Source: an uncultured Bacteroidia bacterium (GTDB taxonomy: Bacteria; Bacteroidota; Bacteroidia; Bacteroidales; F082). Taken from it: a stretch of DNA of 50,568 nt. The stretch covers positions 1 to 50,568 of the forward strand of contig CADBGN010000042.1 of the NCBI GenBank assembly GCA_902794155.1. Direction: 5' to 3'. Below, one piece after another: positions 1 to 8,098 of the stretch; within the stretch, counting starts at the first letter, position 1; the number at the start of each line of letters is the position of its first letter. The notes under the pieces were generated by a model. That model saw nothing but the letters and a program-made list of their open reading frames with translations, made no database searches and was not told the origin of the DNA. Both the position numbers and the translations under genes were made by a program.

Positions 1-696
1 CTGCAAATGCTGGGTCAGGCCGACAAGGTCAGCATCAACAAGGACAACACCACCATCGTGAACGGTCACGGTGCCAAGAAGGACATCGAAGGCCGCACCG
101 CCCAGATCAAGGCCCAAATCAAGACCACCACGAGCGACTACGACCGCGAGAAACTGCAAGAGCGCTTGGCCAAGTTGGCCGGTGGCGTGGCAGTCATCTA
201 TGTGGGTGCCGCCTCTGAAGTTGAGATGAAGGAGAAGAAAGACCGCGTCGAGGACGCTTTGAACGCCACCCGCGCTGCCATCGAAGAGGGTATCATCCCT
301 GGGGGCGGTGTCGGTTTCATCCGTGCCATCAAGGCCATCGAGAAGATGAAGGGCGAAAACGAGGACGAGACTACGGGTATCGCCATCATCAAGCGCGCCT
401 TGGAAGAGCCGCTGCGTCAGATTGTTGAAAACGCCGGCTTGGAAGGCTCGGTCGTCGTCAACAAGGTGATGGAAGGCAAGAACGACTTCGGCTTCAACGC
501 CCGCACCGAGGTGTATGAGAACCTGCTCGAGACGGGTGTCATCGACCCCGTCAAGGTGTCGAGAGTCGCCTTGGAGAACGCTGCTTCCATCGCTGGCATG
601 CTGCTGACCACCGAGTGCGTCATCAGCAACCACAAGGAGCCTACGCCTCCTACACCTCCGATGCCGATGGGCGGCGGAATGGACGGGATGATGTAA
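1..696 (+). CDS. groL: Chaperonin GroEL (Hsp60), C-terminal part
   Basis: This is the last 231 codons of GroEL. The reading frame is open from the first base, so the true start lies outside the window. GroEL forms the double-ring cytosolic folding chamber that works with GroES and ATP. The sequence shows the apical-to-equatorial return, the segment [12 protein letters not shown], the ATP-pocket region around [14 protein letters not shown] followed by [20 protein letters not shown], and the flexible tail ending [12 protein letters not shown]. The Gly/Met-rich tail is typical of bacterial GroEL. The groES partner would be expected upstream, outside the window. Identity is certain; only the N-terminal part is missing. 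Confidence 0.97.
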   Translation: MQMLGQADKVSINKDNTTIVNGHGAKKDIEGRTAQIKAQIKTTTSDYDREKLQERLAKLAGGVAVIYVGAASEVEMKEKKDRVEDALNATRAAIEEGIIPGGGVGFIRAIKAIEKMKGENEDETTGIAIIKRALEEPLRQIVENAGLEGSVVVNKVMEGKNDFGFNARTEVYENLLETGVIDPVKVSRVALENAASIAGMLLTTECVISNHKEPTPPTPPMPMGGGMDGMM

Positions 697-718
697 TCCC
701 GAAACGCGGATAATCATT

Positions 719-778
719 GAACACGGATAGCACGGATGACACGGATGGATTTCCGTTAAATCCGTGGGATCCGTGTTC
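719..778. repeat. 9-bp direct repeats inside an inverted repeat, after groL
   Basis: Three copies of a 9-base unit of the form (a/g)cacggat(a/g) begin at 721, 730 and 739. The block is bounded by 10-base inverted arms, GAACACGGAT at 719-728 and ATCCGTGTTC at 769-778, with a second pair (cacgga 740-745, tccgtg 761-766) nested inside. RNA from either strand could fold into a long hairpin. There is no T-run, so it is not a standard terminator; it looks like an intergenic repetitive element. Confidence 0.6.
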
Positions 779-786
779 CTAGATAG

Positions 787-829
787 AAAACGAGCAAAAG
801 ACCTGCCTCGAAAGGGGTGGGTCTTTTGC
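787..829. terminator. Hairpin after groL, possible terminator
   Basis: A perfect 10-bp stem (GCAAAAGACC at 794-803 with GGTCTTTTGC at 820-829) encloses a 16-base loop. The 14 bases at 787-800 recur exactly at 4248-4261 in front of another terminator hairpin. The plus-strand side lacks a long T-run, so termination efficiency is uncertain. The rest of the 697-1125 gap holds two copies of a short AT-rich direct repeat (ATAGGGACAA at 958-967 and 1034-1043, each followed by AAAACCGATTT) and no supportable gene. Confidence 0.45.
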
Positions 830-1089
830 GTTATTGACCTTCAGCATCAAGGCTGCAGTGGACATGTCATCCCTGCGCTGGCAGTGCGATGGCTTGGGAT
901 CTATGGCCGCTGCAGACAGTATATTGTTTCGTCTTTTCTCTTGAAACCAAGAAAAAAATAGGGACAAGCCAAAAAACCGATTTTCCATAAACATTTGAAT
1001 TTCAATACATTGAAAATTTCAAAACCGAAAATAATAGGGACAAAACCGATTTAGGGCTTGACAGATAGCTTTTTTGGTGATTTTTTGAA

Positions 1090-1097
1090 TAATTTTG
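1090..1097 (+). promoter_or_regulatory. Bacteroidetes -7 promoter element
   Basis: TAATTTTG matches the Bacteroidetes sigma-ABfr -7 consensus TAnnTTTG and lies 28 bases before the ATG of the secreted protein at 1126. No convincing -33 TTTG was found at the usual spacing. Confidence 0.5.
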
Positions 1098-1125
1098 CGC
1101 GTATAACATAGAAAAACACTTTGAA

Positions 1126-2799
1126 ATGAAAGCGACAAGAATTTACACCCTGCTTGCACTCTTGCTGATGGCGGGAGGGATTCATCTTCAAGCCCAACTT
1201 CGCATCGATTGGCAGCAGACCTACGGTGGTCAATTGCCGAACTGCGATGACGAAGCTTGGGGAATAGCCCCCACTGATGATGGGTATCTTGTCGCAGGGG
1301 TTGTGCGTTCGCCTATTTCTGGGATGGTCACTTGCGATTTCGGTCAACAAGCTACAGGGAACTGGCTCCTAAAAATCGGTTACCATGGTGAGCTGCTTTG
1401 GCAGACTTGCTATCCAGCAATCTATCCTCTTGATTTAGATAGATCAATAGCCAATAAGAATGTCTATTATTCTATTGGTGAAGGAAGATATCCTACAACG
1501 GGAAAAGCTTCACTCTGCATGGCCAAGTACGATTCGGAAGGAGAATTGCTGTGGTCACGGAACTTGGGGAACGAGAACTACAGCTTCCCTTACGAGAAAT
1601 ATGGCTGTGCCACCACCGATGGAGGTGTGATAGGAGGGGCGCAGCTGACCTTTTCGGAGGGAGGAGACATAGGACTCTACTATGGTCAAAGCGATGGATG
1701 GATTACCAAGCTTGATAGTCTTGGGCAGGTGGAGTGGGAGATTTCGATTGGTACGACGGGAACTGAATTCATACACCATCTCTCCAACGCAGCCGATGGA
1801 GGTTACTATGCCTTCCTGTCGGGCTATACCATAGGGGATGGCTCCATCGAGGCCTGCGACTTACATGTGGGGCTCTATACCAATGACAACATCCTCGTCA
1901 AGCTCAGCCACCAAGGTGAGGTGGAATGGACCCGATGCTATGGCGGGAGCAATAGTGAGAACAGTTATTGTTTAATGGAACTTGGCAATGGCTTAATCCT
2001 AGCAGGAAACAGTGATTCCGAGGATGGAGATCTCCAAGACGCCAACTACCATTTAGGCTATTGGCATACCGGTGTCCGCACCACCGATGTGTGGCTTTTG
2101 CGTACCGACATGGATGGCAACATACTCTGGAGCCGTTGCTATGGCGGTAGCGGGTTTGATACCCCCTGGCGGGTTTTCCAAAATGTAGACGGCGGATTTA
2201 CCGTGTTTGGACTTACCGAATCGAAAGACGGCGATGTACAAAGTGCCCAAAACCTAATCTATCCCACTGGTGACTTGGGCAGAAAAATTTGGATGTTCCG
2301 CACAGATGCCAACGGCAACTTGCTTTGGGAAAGAGCCATAGGACACACCATGTGCTCGAGGATAGGAATTGGCGATGTTTTAAAAGAGAGTGACAGGGAA
2401 TACGTCATTGCAGCAACCTCCGAAACCATGCTTGGCGAGCACAATGGCGACTATTATTGCACCAACGACACACTTTTTGATGGTCACACTATGAATTATT
2501 GGGTTCTTCATGTCACGGACACAGTGGATTACACGACTTATCAAGTGCCGGAATGGCAGCAGCCGCAAGAAAGGACCTCGCAGGTTTATCCTAACCCAAC
2601 TAACAATACTGTACGGATTGTGTTGCCCGAAGATGCTTTGGTTGATGAGGTGCAGCTCTACAATGCCCTTTGGCAGTTGGTGAAGACGGTTCGGGGGACG
2701 AATGAGGTTGATTTGAGTGGATTAGTGGAAGGGGTTTATCTGGTGCGCATCATGGATGCGGAAGGTAAAGTTTACACGAACAAAATCACGATTAGATGA
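1126..2799 (+). CDS. T9SS-sorted secreted protein with propeller-like repeats
   Basis: The 557-residue product starts with a signal peptide (residues 1-23) predicted to be cut before Gln (LQA|QLR). The body consists of repeats of about 50-70 residues. Their shared pattern is a Lys/Arg-Thr-Asp strand, W-x-R, YGG(S/T) and a DGG(Y/F) turn, for example LLRTDMDGNILWSRCYGG. This suggests a beta-propeller. The last 75 residues (from VYPNPTNN) are a T9SS type A sorting domain ending KITIR, so the protein should be carried over the outer membrane by the machinery encoded at 6916-13048. The stop overlaps the next gene by 4 bases (ATGA), implying coupled translation. Leader and tail are near-duplicates of those in the next gene. 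The ligand or enzymatic role is not recognisable. Confidence 0.85.
   Translation: MKATRIYTLLALLLMAGGIHLQAQLRIDWQQTYGGQLPNCDDEAWGIAPTDDGYLVAGVVRSPISGMVTCDFGQQATGNWLLKIGYHGELLWQTCYPAIYPLDLDRSIANKNVYYSIGEGRYPTTGKASLCMAKYDSEGELLWSRNLGNENYSFPYEKYGCATTDGGVIGGAQLTFSEGGDIGLYYGQSDGWITKLDSLGQVEWEISIGTTGTEFIHHLSNAADGGYYAFLSGYTIGDGSIEACDLHVGLYTNDNILVKLSHQGEVEWTRCYGGSNSENSYCLMELGNGLILAGNSDSEDGDLQDANYHLGYWHTGVRTTDVWLLRTDMDGNILWSRCYGGSGFDTPWRVFQNVDGGFTVFGLTESKDGDVQSAQNLIYPTGDLGRKIWMFRTDANGNLLWERAIGHTMCSRIGIGDVLKESDREYVIAATSETMLGEHNGDYYCTNDTLFDGHTMNYWVLHVTDTVDYTTYQVPEWQQPQERTSQVYPNPTNNTVRIVLPEDALVDEVQLYNALWQLVKTVRGTNEVDLSGLVEGVYLVRIMDAEGKVYTNKITIR
2722..2765 (+). repeat. 44-bp exact repeat, copy 1 (sorting-domain tail)
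   Basis: This 44-base block encodes the end of the T9SS sorting domain and recurs without mismatch at 4155-4198 in the next gene. Flanking bases diverge immediately on both sides, although the surrounding 100 or so bases remain very similar. Confidence 0.85.
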
Positions 2800-4235
2800 A
2801 ATACTTGAAGATTTATACCCTGCTTGCGCTGCTGGTGATGGTGGGAGGGGTGACGATGCAAGCGCAAGAAATAAACGTCACAGGTGTGGTAAGTAGAGTT
2901 GACGCTCCTTACTTTGAACAAAATGTGTGTAACGATCGTTTTGCCATCATCTCCGAAGGTGAGACATATTATGTGATGGTTGACAACTACTGGCCGAATC
3001 CTTATTTGGAGGATTTGGTTATCCATTACGACACCATCCCGGTTGGGAGCGAGATTGAGGTTATGGGAACTGTTCTGGAAATGGAAGATGGGAATGGGGA
3101 GATTTTTCAAGCCATCGACATCAGCAAAAACCTTAATTCAACACGTCGACAAATCCTTGGCTTTTTTGATTTCCGCGACATTGTCTATCCAGGACCCAAT
3201 CCTGTTTCGGCAGCCAGCTTTGTCAAATATAGTGGGACAGAATTATATTACGTTACAATTGAAGGAGAACTTCAGACGGAAATGCCTCTTGTCGTTAACG
3301 GAAGGACTCTTATTGCAGACAAACGGTATCTCTTCGTTGGCGAAAATGATAGCTTGACCGACTATAACGGCAATGTTTTCTATGTCTTCGAACTGATTGA
3401 TGCATTCCCGTATGACACGGAGGATTCGACCATTAGTGGCGCACTTACTACGGAAAATGACCTATGCCTTTCTTGGCCTCGTGACGAAGCGCCATATCTT
3501 TCGGTATTTGACGGAGAGATGCACCGTTATGTGACAAACAAAGGAGTTCTCCAAAACAGGTACACGTTATATGACATCAGGAATACTTTTGGCAACAACA
3601 CACCGGTTGTAGCTGGCGGTTTTGAAACAATTCATCATGATCTTTTCGGTGTGCCTTTCAATGCAATGGAGGTGATAAAACTGGAAACGGAGGAGCAAAT
3701 AACTCTAACAGGAATGCTGACGGATGCAGGAACTCCATATATAAATATTGGGCCGCCAATACCCGGCTTAAACATGTCATTTTATAGCAATGGTCATCAT
3801 TATATTGATAATCCAATGGTCTGGGATCCAATATCCTATGATTATCTCTATCACACTTTTATTGTCGGCAATGACACAATTCATTACTCTGACTATGAAG
3901 AAGTGACCGCCACCTTTATTCCAAGGATGATAATGGATAATTATAGGAATCCTGTTTTTTATATTCTTATCACAGAAATAAACGGAGAAACAAGTACAAA
4001 AGAATTGAATTCATCAAAGGTTGAAGTTTTCCCAAATCCTGCCAATGGGCTTGTTTGCATTGAAGGTGTTGTTGCTGATGAGGTGCAGGTTTACAATGCC
4101 CTTGGGCAGATGGTGAAGACCGTGCGAGGGACGAATGAAATCAATGTGGCTGGTTTAGTGGAAGGGGTTTATCTGGTGCGCATCATGGATGCGGAAGGAA
4201 AAAGCCATGCGGCGCGGTTAGTGGTGAAAGAATAG
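2796..4235 (+). CDS. T9SS-sorted secreted protein of unknown function
   Basis: The 479-residue product has a signal peptide (residues 1-23, cut predicted at MQA|QEI) and a C-terminal T9SS type A sorting domain from about residue 405 (VFPNPANG) to the end. The middle is beta-rich without a recognisable catalytic motif. The N-terminal stretch (INVTGVVSRVDAP, later GSEIEVMGTVLEMEDGNGE) resembles OB-fold or beta-sandwich modules, but this is only an impression. The start codon overlaps the stop of the previous gene, so the two are co-transcribed. The leader and the last 50 residues closely match the neighbour, while the mature domains are unrelated. A strong terminator follows. Function is unknown. 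Confidence 0.82.
   Translation: MKYLKIYTLLALLVMVGGVTMQAQEINVTGVVSRVDAPYFEQNVCNDRFAIISEGETYYVMVDNYWPNPYLEDLVIHYDTIPVGSEIEVMGTVLEMEDGNGEIFQAIDISKNLNSTRRQILGFFDFRDIVYPGPNPVSAASFVKYSGTELYYVTIEGELQTEMPLVVNGRTLIADKRYLFVGENDSLTDYNGNVFYVFELIDAFPYDTEDSTISGALTTENDLCLSWPRDEAPYLSVFDGEMHRYVTNKGVLQNRYTLYDIRNTFGNNTPVVAGGFETIHHDLFGVPFNAMEVIKLETEEQITLTGMLTDAGTPYINIGPPIPGLNMSFYSNGHHYIDNPMVWDPISYDYLYHTFIVGNDTIHYSDYEEVTATFIPRMIMDNYRNPVFYILITEINGETSTKELNSSKVEVFPNPANGLVCIEGVVADEVQVYNALGQMVKTVRGTNEINVAGLVEGVYLVRIMDAEGKSHAARLVVKE
4155..4198 (+). repeat. 44-bp exact repeat, copy 2 (sorting-domain tail)
   Basis: Second copy of the block at 2722-2765, in the same reading frame and the same part of the sorting domain. 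Confidence 0.85.
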
Positions 4236-4256
4236 GGGTTCCTTTTCAAAACGAGC

Positions 4257-4290
4257 AAAAGGCTGACTGCGAGAGCGGTCGGCCTTTTTT
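4257..4290 (+). terminator. Rho-independent terminator after the T9SS cargo pair
   Basis: AAAAGGCTGAC (4257-4267) pairs with GTCGGCCTTTT (4278-4288) through an 11-bp stem with one G-T pair, followed by a T-run to 4290. It sits 22 bases after the stop at 4235 and just before the promoter of the next gene. Confidence 0.8.
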
Positions 4291-4312
4291 CATTAATGTC
4301 GCAATTTTTTCC

Positions 4313-4320
4313 TATTTTTG
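4313..4320 (+). promoter_or_regulatory. Bacteroidetes -7 promoter element
   Basis: TATTTTTG fits TAnnTTTG exactly and lies 30 bases before the ATG at 4351. It overlaps a possible TTG start at 4318, which argues that translation begins at 4351. Confidence 0.6.
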
Positions 4321-4350
4321 CAGGTCATTAATGACCTATCACATAGCAAA

Positions 4351-5286
4351 ATGCCGGAAACATCTCAAAATACTAAGCCTAGGAAGCCTAAACTCCGTAA
4401 CGTCTCCTTAAAGAAGCTGAACCGGAGATACGACTTCCTGATGTCGCACGACGAGAGCGGCCGCCCCATCCTCAATTTCAAACTCAACCTTCTGAATCTG
4501 ATTTTGGTTATCATAGGCATCGCCCTCCTGCTCATCATCATCACGACTTTCATCATCGCCTTCACGCCCTTGCGCGAATACATCCCTGGCTACACCGACA
4601 CCAACCTCAACCGTGAGGTCTACTTGCTCAGTCTCCGCGCCGACTCGATCGAAAAAGAGTTGCAAAAGAAAGACATCTATTTCGAGAACATCAAGAAAAT
4701 CGTGGAGGGTTACGACTTCGCCGCCGATAGCAGTTTGGCCTCGGTGAGGATTTATGAGCCTTTGCCGCAAGAGGTCATCGACTCCATAACGTTGAAGAAA
4801 TCGAAGCAGGACAGCATCCTGCGTGCCGAATATGCGGCCCAAAACCATTATAATCTCTTTGGTCCCGACTATCTGCCACCCACCAAGCCGAGTTCCTTGG
4901 TGAAGAATTTCTTTGTCCCGCTCAACGGCACCGTCATCAAGGCCTTCAATGCAGACGAAGGGCATTTTGGTGTCGATGTCATCTCCGATGGCGACAAAAT
5001 CATCAATGCCACCTTGGATGGTACCGTTGTGTTTTCTACATGGAGTATCAACAACGGCTATTGCATCGGCATCCAACATGCAGATAGCTATTTCTCTGTG
5101 TATAAGCACAATGCAACCTTGTTGAAAAAGGAAGGCGACTACGTCAAGGCAGGGGAGGCTATTGCTATTTTGGGCCGTTCGGGCGACAAACAGGAAACCG
5201 AACACCTGCATTTCGAGCTGTGGCGCAATGGCATCGCTGTCAATCCCGTCGAATATATGACCATTAATCATCCCGACGAAAAGTAA
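4351..5286 (+). CDS. M23 (LytM-type) membrane-anchored peptidase
   Basis: The 311-residue protein has a basic cytosolic N-terminus, one membrane segment at about residues 46-71 (LILVIIGIALLLIIITTF), a helical or coiled-coil periplasmic stretch, and a C-terminal M23 domain from about residue 188. The zinc motifs are complete: HFGVD and HLHFE. M23 enzymes cut peptidoglycan cross-bridges; some members act instead as scaffolds in division or cell shape, but the intact metal ligands favour an active enzyme. The ATG at 4351 was chosen because the -7 promoter element at 4313-4320 overlaps the only earlier start (TTG 4318). The gene lies 49 bases upstream of rseP, which has its own promoter motif. 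Confidence 0.9.
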   Translation: MPETSQNTKPRKPKLRNVSLKKLNRRYDFLMSHDESGRPILNFKLNLLNLILVIIGIALLLIIITTFIIAFTPLREYIPGYTDTNLNREVYLLSLRADSIEKELQKKDIYFENIKKIVEGYDFAADSSLASVRIYEPLPQEVIDSITLKKSKQDSILRAEYAAQNHYNLFGPDYLPPTKPSSLVKNFFVPLNGTVIKAFNADEGHFGVDVISDGDKIINATLDGTVVFSTWSINNGYCIGIQHADSYFSVYKHNATLLKKEGDYVKAGEAIAILGRSGDKQETEHLHFELWRNGIAVNPVEYMTINHPDEK

Positions 5287-5293
5287 AAATCAC

Positions 5294-5301
5294 TATCTTT
5301 G
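5294..5301 (+). promoter_or_regulatory. Bacteroidetes -7 promoter element for rseP
   Basis: TATCTTTG matches TAnnTTTG and lies 34 bases before the rseP ATG. The -33 element is not clear. Confidence 0.55.
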
Positions 5302-5335
5302 CGCCGTTTTTTTTCACCGATAAACAAAACCTACT

Positions 5336-6811
5336 ATGACTATATTAATAAAGGTATTGCAGTTTTTCCTCTCCCTCTCCATCTTGATTTTCGTTCATGA
5401 GTTGGGCCATTTCCTCGCCGCCAAGGCTTTCAAGACCCGTGTGGACAAGTTCTATCTTTTCTTCGACTGGGGCTTCTCGCTTTTCCGCTGCAAGAAGGTG
5501 AACGGCAAGTGGCGCTTCAAGTTCTTCTCGAAGAATGTCCCTGAGAAGTACACGGTCACTGAATATCGGGATGCCGCCGGAAAGAAACAAAAGAACTACG
5601 ATCCCATCGACCTGAGCACTTTGCCTGAGGACGATTGGCGCCGCAGCGACAGCACGGAATACGGCATCGGCTGGTTCCCGCTGGGTGGTTACAACAAGAT
5701 TGCTGGCATGGTCGACGAGTCGATGGACAAGTCACAGATGAAGCAGCCGCCCCAACCTTGGGAGTTCCGCTCCAAGCCCGCATGGCAGCGTTTCATCATC
5801 ATGGTGGCGGGTGTGTTCATGAATGTGGTGCTGGCTTTTGCCATCTATATCGGACTGCTGTCTTCGGAAGGCGAACAATATCTGCCTACCGCCGAGGTCA
5901 ACAAATACGGTATATCAGTCGACAGCTTGGGTTATGAGCTAGGCTTGCGCGATGGCGACAAGATTTTGGCCATAGATGGTGAATACGTTGAAAAGTTCCA
6001 AGACATTCCCATGCAGATCATCCTCAATAAGGCCAAAACCGTTGAGGTGGAGCGTGAAAGGAAAAAAATGACCATTAATTTGCCCGACGATGCCGTGACC
6101 AAACTGCTCAGCTCGCAAGATCCCAATTTCATCTCCTTCCGTGTGCCATTTATGGTGGCCGACGTGGTCGAAAATAGCGCAGCCAAGGCTGGAGGACTGC
6201 AAGTTGGCGATGTGATAATAGGCATTAATGATATTCAAACGCCTTATTATCAAGATTTTGTGAAGAATATCAAACGGTTTAAGAACGAGGATATCGAAGT
6301 CAAGGTGGTTCGCAAGACTGATACGTTGGCTTTGGCCATGCATTTGCCCGAAGAGGGTGTGATTGGTGCTTATCTGGCGCCCATCTCGAGTTGCTTCGAG
6401 TTGGAGACCAAAGACTATACTTTCTTCCAAGCCATCCCGGCAGGTTTCTCAAAGACTATCAGCGAATTGGGCGACTATTGGAAGCAGGTGAAGCTCATCT
6501 TCAACCCCAAGACCAAGGCATACGAAAGTGTGGGTGGTTTCATCAGTATCGGCAAGATCTTCCCCGACACATGGATTTGGAGCATGTTCTGGCGCATGAC
6601 GGCCTTCCTGTCCATTGCGCTTGCCGTGATGAACATCCTGCCCATCCCGGCTTTGGATGGTGGTCACATCCTCTTTCTGTTGTTCGAGATCATCACGCGC
6701 CGCAAGCCTAGCGACAAGTTCATGGAAGTGGCCGAGATGGTAGGTCTTGTCCTCGTGTTGGGATTGGTCATTTTGGCCAATGGCAACGATATCATCAGAC
6801 TATTTAAGTAA
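5336..6811 (+). CDS. rseP: RseP-type site-2 intramembrane zinc metalloprotease
   Basis: The 491-residue membrane protein carries the M50 active-site motif HELGHF at about residues 22-27 in the first membrane segment and the second zinc motif NILPIPALDGGHI near residue 430 in a later one. Between them are PDZ modules, visible around LGLRDGDKILAIDGEYV and AGGLQVGDVIIGINDI. S2P enzymes cut membrane-embedded substrates such as anti-sigma factors after a first site-1 cut. It is a little longer than many homologues, with an extra cytosolic loop of roughly 60 residues after the first membrane segment (KKVNGKWRFKFF to LPEDDWRR). A FecR anti-sigma factor at 28645-29673 is a plausible type of substrate, but nothing in the sequence proves it. 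Confidence 0.93.
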   Translation: MTILIKVLQFFLSLSILIFVHELGHFLAAKAFKTRVDKFYLFFDWGFSLFRCKKVNGKWRFKFFSKNVPEKYTVTEYRDAAGKKQKNYDPIDLSTLPEDDWRRSDSTEYGIGWFPLGGYNKIAGMVDESMDKSQMKQPPQPWEFRSKPAWQRFIIMVAGVFMNVVLAFAIYIGLLSSEGEQYLPTAEVNKYGISVDSLGYELGLRDGDKILAIDGEYVEKFQDIPMQIILNKAKTVEVERERKKMTINLPDDAVTKLLSSQDPNFISFRVPFMVADVVENSAAKAGGLQVGDVIIGINDIQTPYYQDFVKNIKRFKNEDIEVKVVRKTDTLALAMHLPEEGVIGAYLAPISSCFELETKDYTFFQAIPAGFSKTISELGDYWKQVKLIFNPKTKAYESVGGFISIGKIFPDTWIWSMFWRMTAFLSIALAVMNILPIPALDGGHILFLLFEIITRRKPSDKFMEVAEMVGLVLVLGLVILANGNDIIRLFK

Positions 6812-6861
6812 AAAATTATCATTCTGAAAGACAAACGGTTAGTTTAATCGGACGAAAATTA

Positions 6862-6895
6862 ATTTGCTCAAATAAATACTATTTTCGTAAATTCG
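6862..6895 (+). promoter_or_regulatory. Probable promoter of porP
   Basis: TTTG (6862-6865) and TAAATTCG (6888-6895) are separated by 22 bases, close to the Bacteroidetes -33/-7 layout, although the -7 has one mismatch to TAnnTTTG. An alternative -7, TATTTTCG, lies at 6880-6887. Confidence 0.4.
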
Positions 6896-6915
6896 CGGTT
6901 TCAAACGCAGCAATA

Positions 6916-7893
6916 TTGTTGATTTTGAAGACGAAAATAACACATATCGCCCTACTGTTTGTCACGCTGTTTTTGGCTGGCATCGAGGTCAAAGCGCAAC
7001 AAGCGCCCATCTTCACCAATTATTCGAATTCATACGCATATGCCAATGCGGGCTATGCAGGTATGAGCGAAGGCATTAATGTGTTGGGCCTTTATCGTAT
7101 GCAATGGGCGGGTTTCACGGATATCGATGGCAACGAGATTGCTCCGACGACTTTCCTTTTGTCGGGCGACATGCCTTTCACCAAGTTGCATGGAGGCTTA
7201 GGGTTTTCAATCATGCAGGATAAGTTGGGCTTTGAGAATAATGTAAACGTTGGCTTGGGCTATTCTTTCCATGCCGATTTAGGTGGCTCTACACTCGGTA
7301 TTGGTGTGGCGGGAACCTTGCTTAACCGTACTGTCGACTTCTCGCAGCTGCATCCCAACCAGGAAGGTGACCCGTTGATCCAAGGTCTGGGTGAGGAAAG
7401 CGCCATGATGTTTGACTTCAACGTCGGCCTGTTCTGGCAGATTCCCGACTCTTTCTTTTTGGGTTTGTCGGTCGTCAACGTGCTTGAGTCGATGAGCGAG
7501 GCGCTAAACGATAACTCGGAGAGTAGCGCCAGCTTTACCACCGACCGTACTTTCTATGCTGTTGCTGGCTATCCCTTCCAGTTTGAAGACATGCCTTACT
7601 TGACCTTTGTTCCATCTGCCAGCGTGATGAGCAATATTGCTTCGACCCAATTCAATGCTAGTGCTCGAGTGATTTATAACAATGTGTTTTCTTTAGGTGT
7701 CAACTATCGTTTTCAGGAATCTATAGGTCTGATGGCTGGCATTTCCATCAAGGATTTGACCATTGCTTATTCCTACGATATCAATACTTTAGGTTTGGGC
7801 TTGCCAGGCTCGCATGAGATAGGTTTGAGTTATTGCTTCAAGCTCGACCTCGACCGTACACCGCGCGACTATCGCAGTGTCCGTTATCTGTAA
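6916..7893 (+). CDS. porP: PorP/SprF family T9SS outer-membrane protein
   Basis: The product of up to 325 residues has a signal peptide predicted to be cut at VKA|QQAPI, followed by the PorP/SprF signature: an early QAPIFTNYSNSYAYANAGYAG segment and an amphipathic beta-barrel ending in paired strands (GLMAGISIKDLTIAYSYDINTLGLG). PorP/SprF proteins are outer-membrane components of the type IX secretion system, linked to the GldK/GldN ring or to cargo attachment. There is no ATG in frame before the signal peptide; the likely starts are TTG at 6916, 6919 or 6925. It lies 205 bases upstream of gldK in the order known from Porphyromonas gingivalis porPKLMN. Confidence 0.88.
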   Translation: MLILKTKITHIALLFVTLFLAGIEVKAQQAPIFTNYSNSYAYANAGYAGMSEGINVLGLYRMQWAGFTDIDGNEIAPTTFLLSGDMPFTKLHGGLGFSIMQDKLGFENNVNVGLGYSFHADLGGSTLGIGVAGTLLNRTVDFSQLHPNQEGDPLIQGLGEESAMMFDFNVGLFWQIPDSFFLGLSVVNVLESMSEALNDNSESSASFTTDRTFYAVAGYPFQFEDMPYLTFVPSASVMSNIASTQFNASARVIYNNVFSLGVNYRFQESIGLMAGISIKDLTIAYSYDINTLGLGLPGSHEIGLSYCFKLDLDRTPRDYRSVRYL

Positions 7894-7997
7894 TTTTTGT
7901 AGAAAGGTGAGGCTGTTTGGGATGTGATTAATGATGATTGAGAGGGGAATTAGGGAAAAAAAGTTGAAAAAAAAGAAGAGCGAAATATAATATTTCA

Positions 7998-8005
7998 TAA
8001 TTTTG
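7998..8005 (+). promoter_or_regulatory. Bacteroidetes -7 promoter element for gldK
   Basis: TAATTTTG fits TAnnTTTG, about 93 bases before the gldK ATG. It implies that gldKLMN can be transcribed separately from porP with a leader of roughly 85 bases. Confidence 0.45.
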
Positions 8006-8098
8006 GCGGTTTTTATGAAGAATCGTTGTCCCGAAAAAACGGTGACATTTTGAAGGAAAATAAAAGAAATAAATAGTAATTATATCATTGTCAACAAG

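Noticed and set aside
764-994. Two overlapping frames of 65-71 codons after groL
   Set aside because: Both cover the hairpin and AT-rich repeats, have no promoter match close by and no protein-like composition.
4408-5271. A 287-codon minus-strand frame opposite the M23 peptidase
   Set aside because: Antisense shadow; the plus-strand product has intact zinc motifs.
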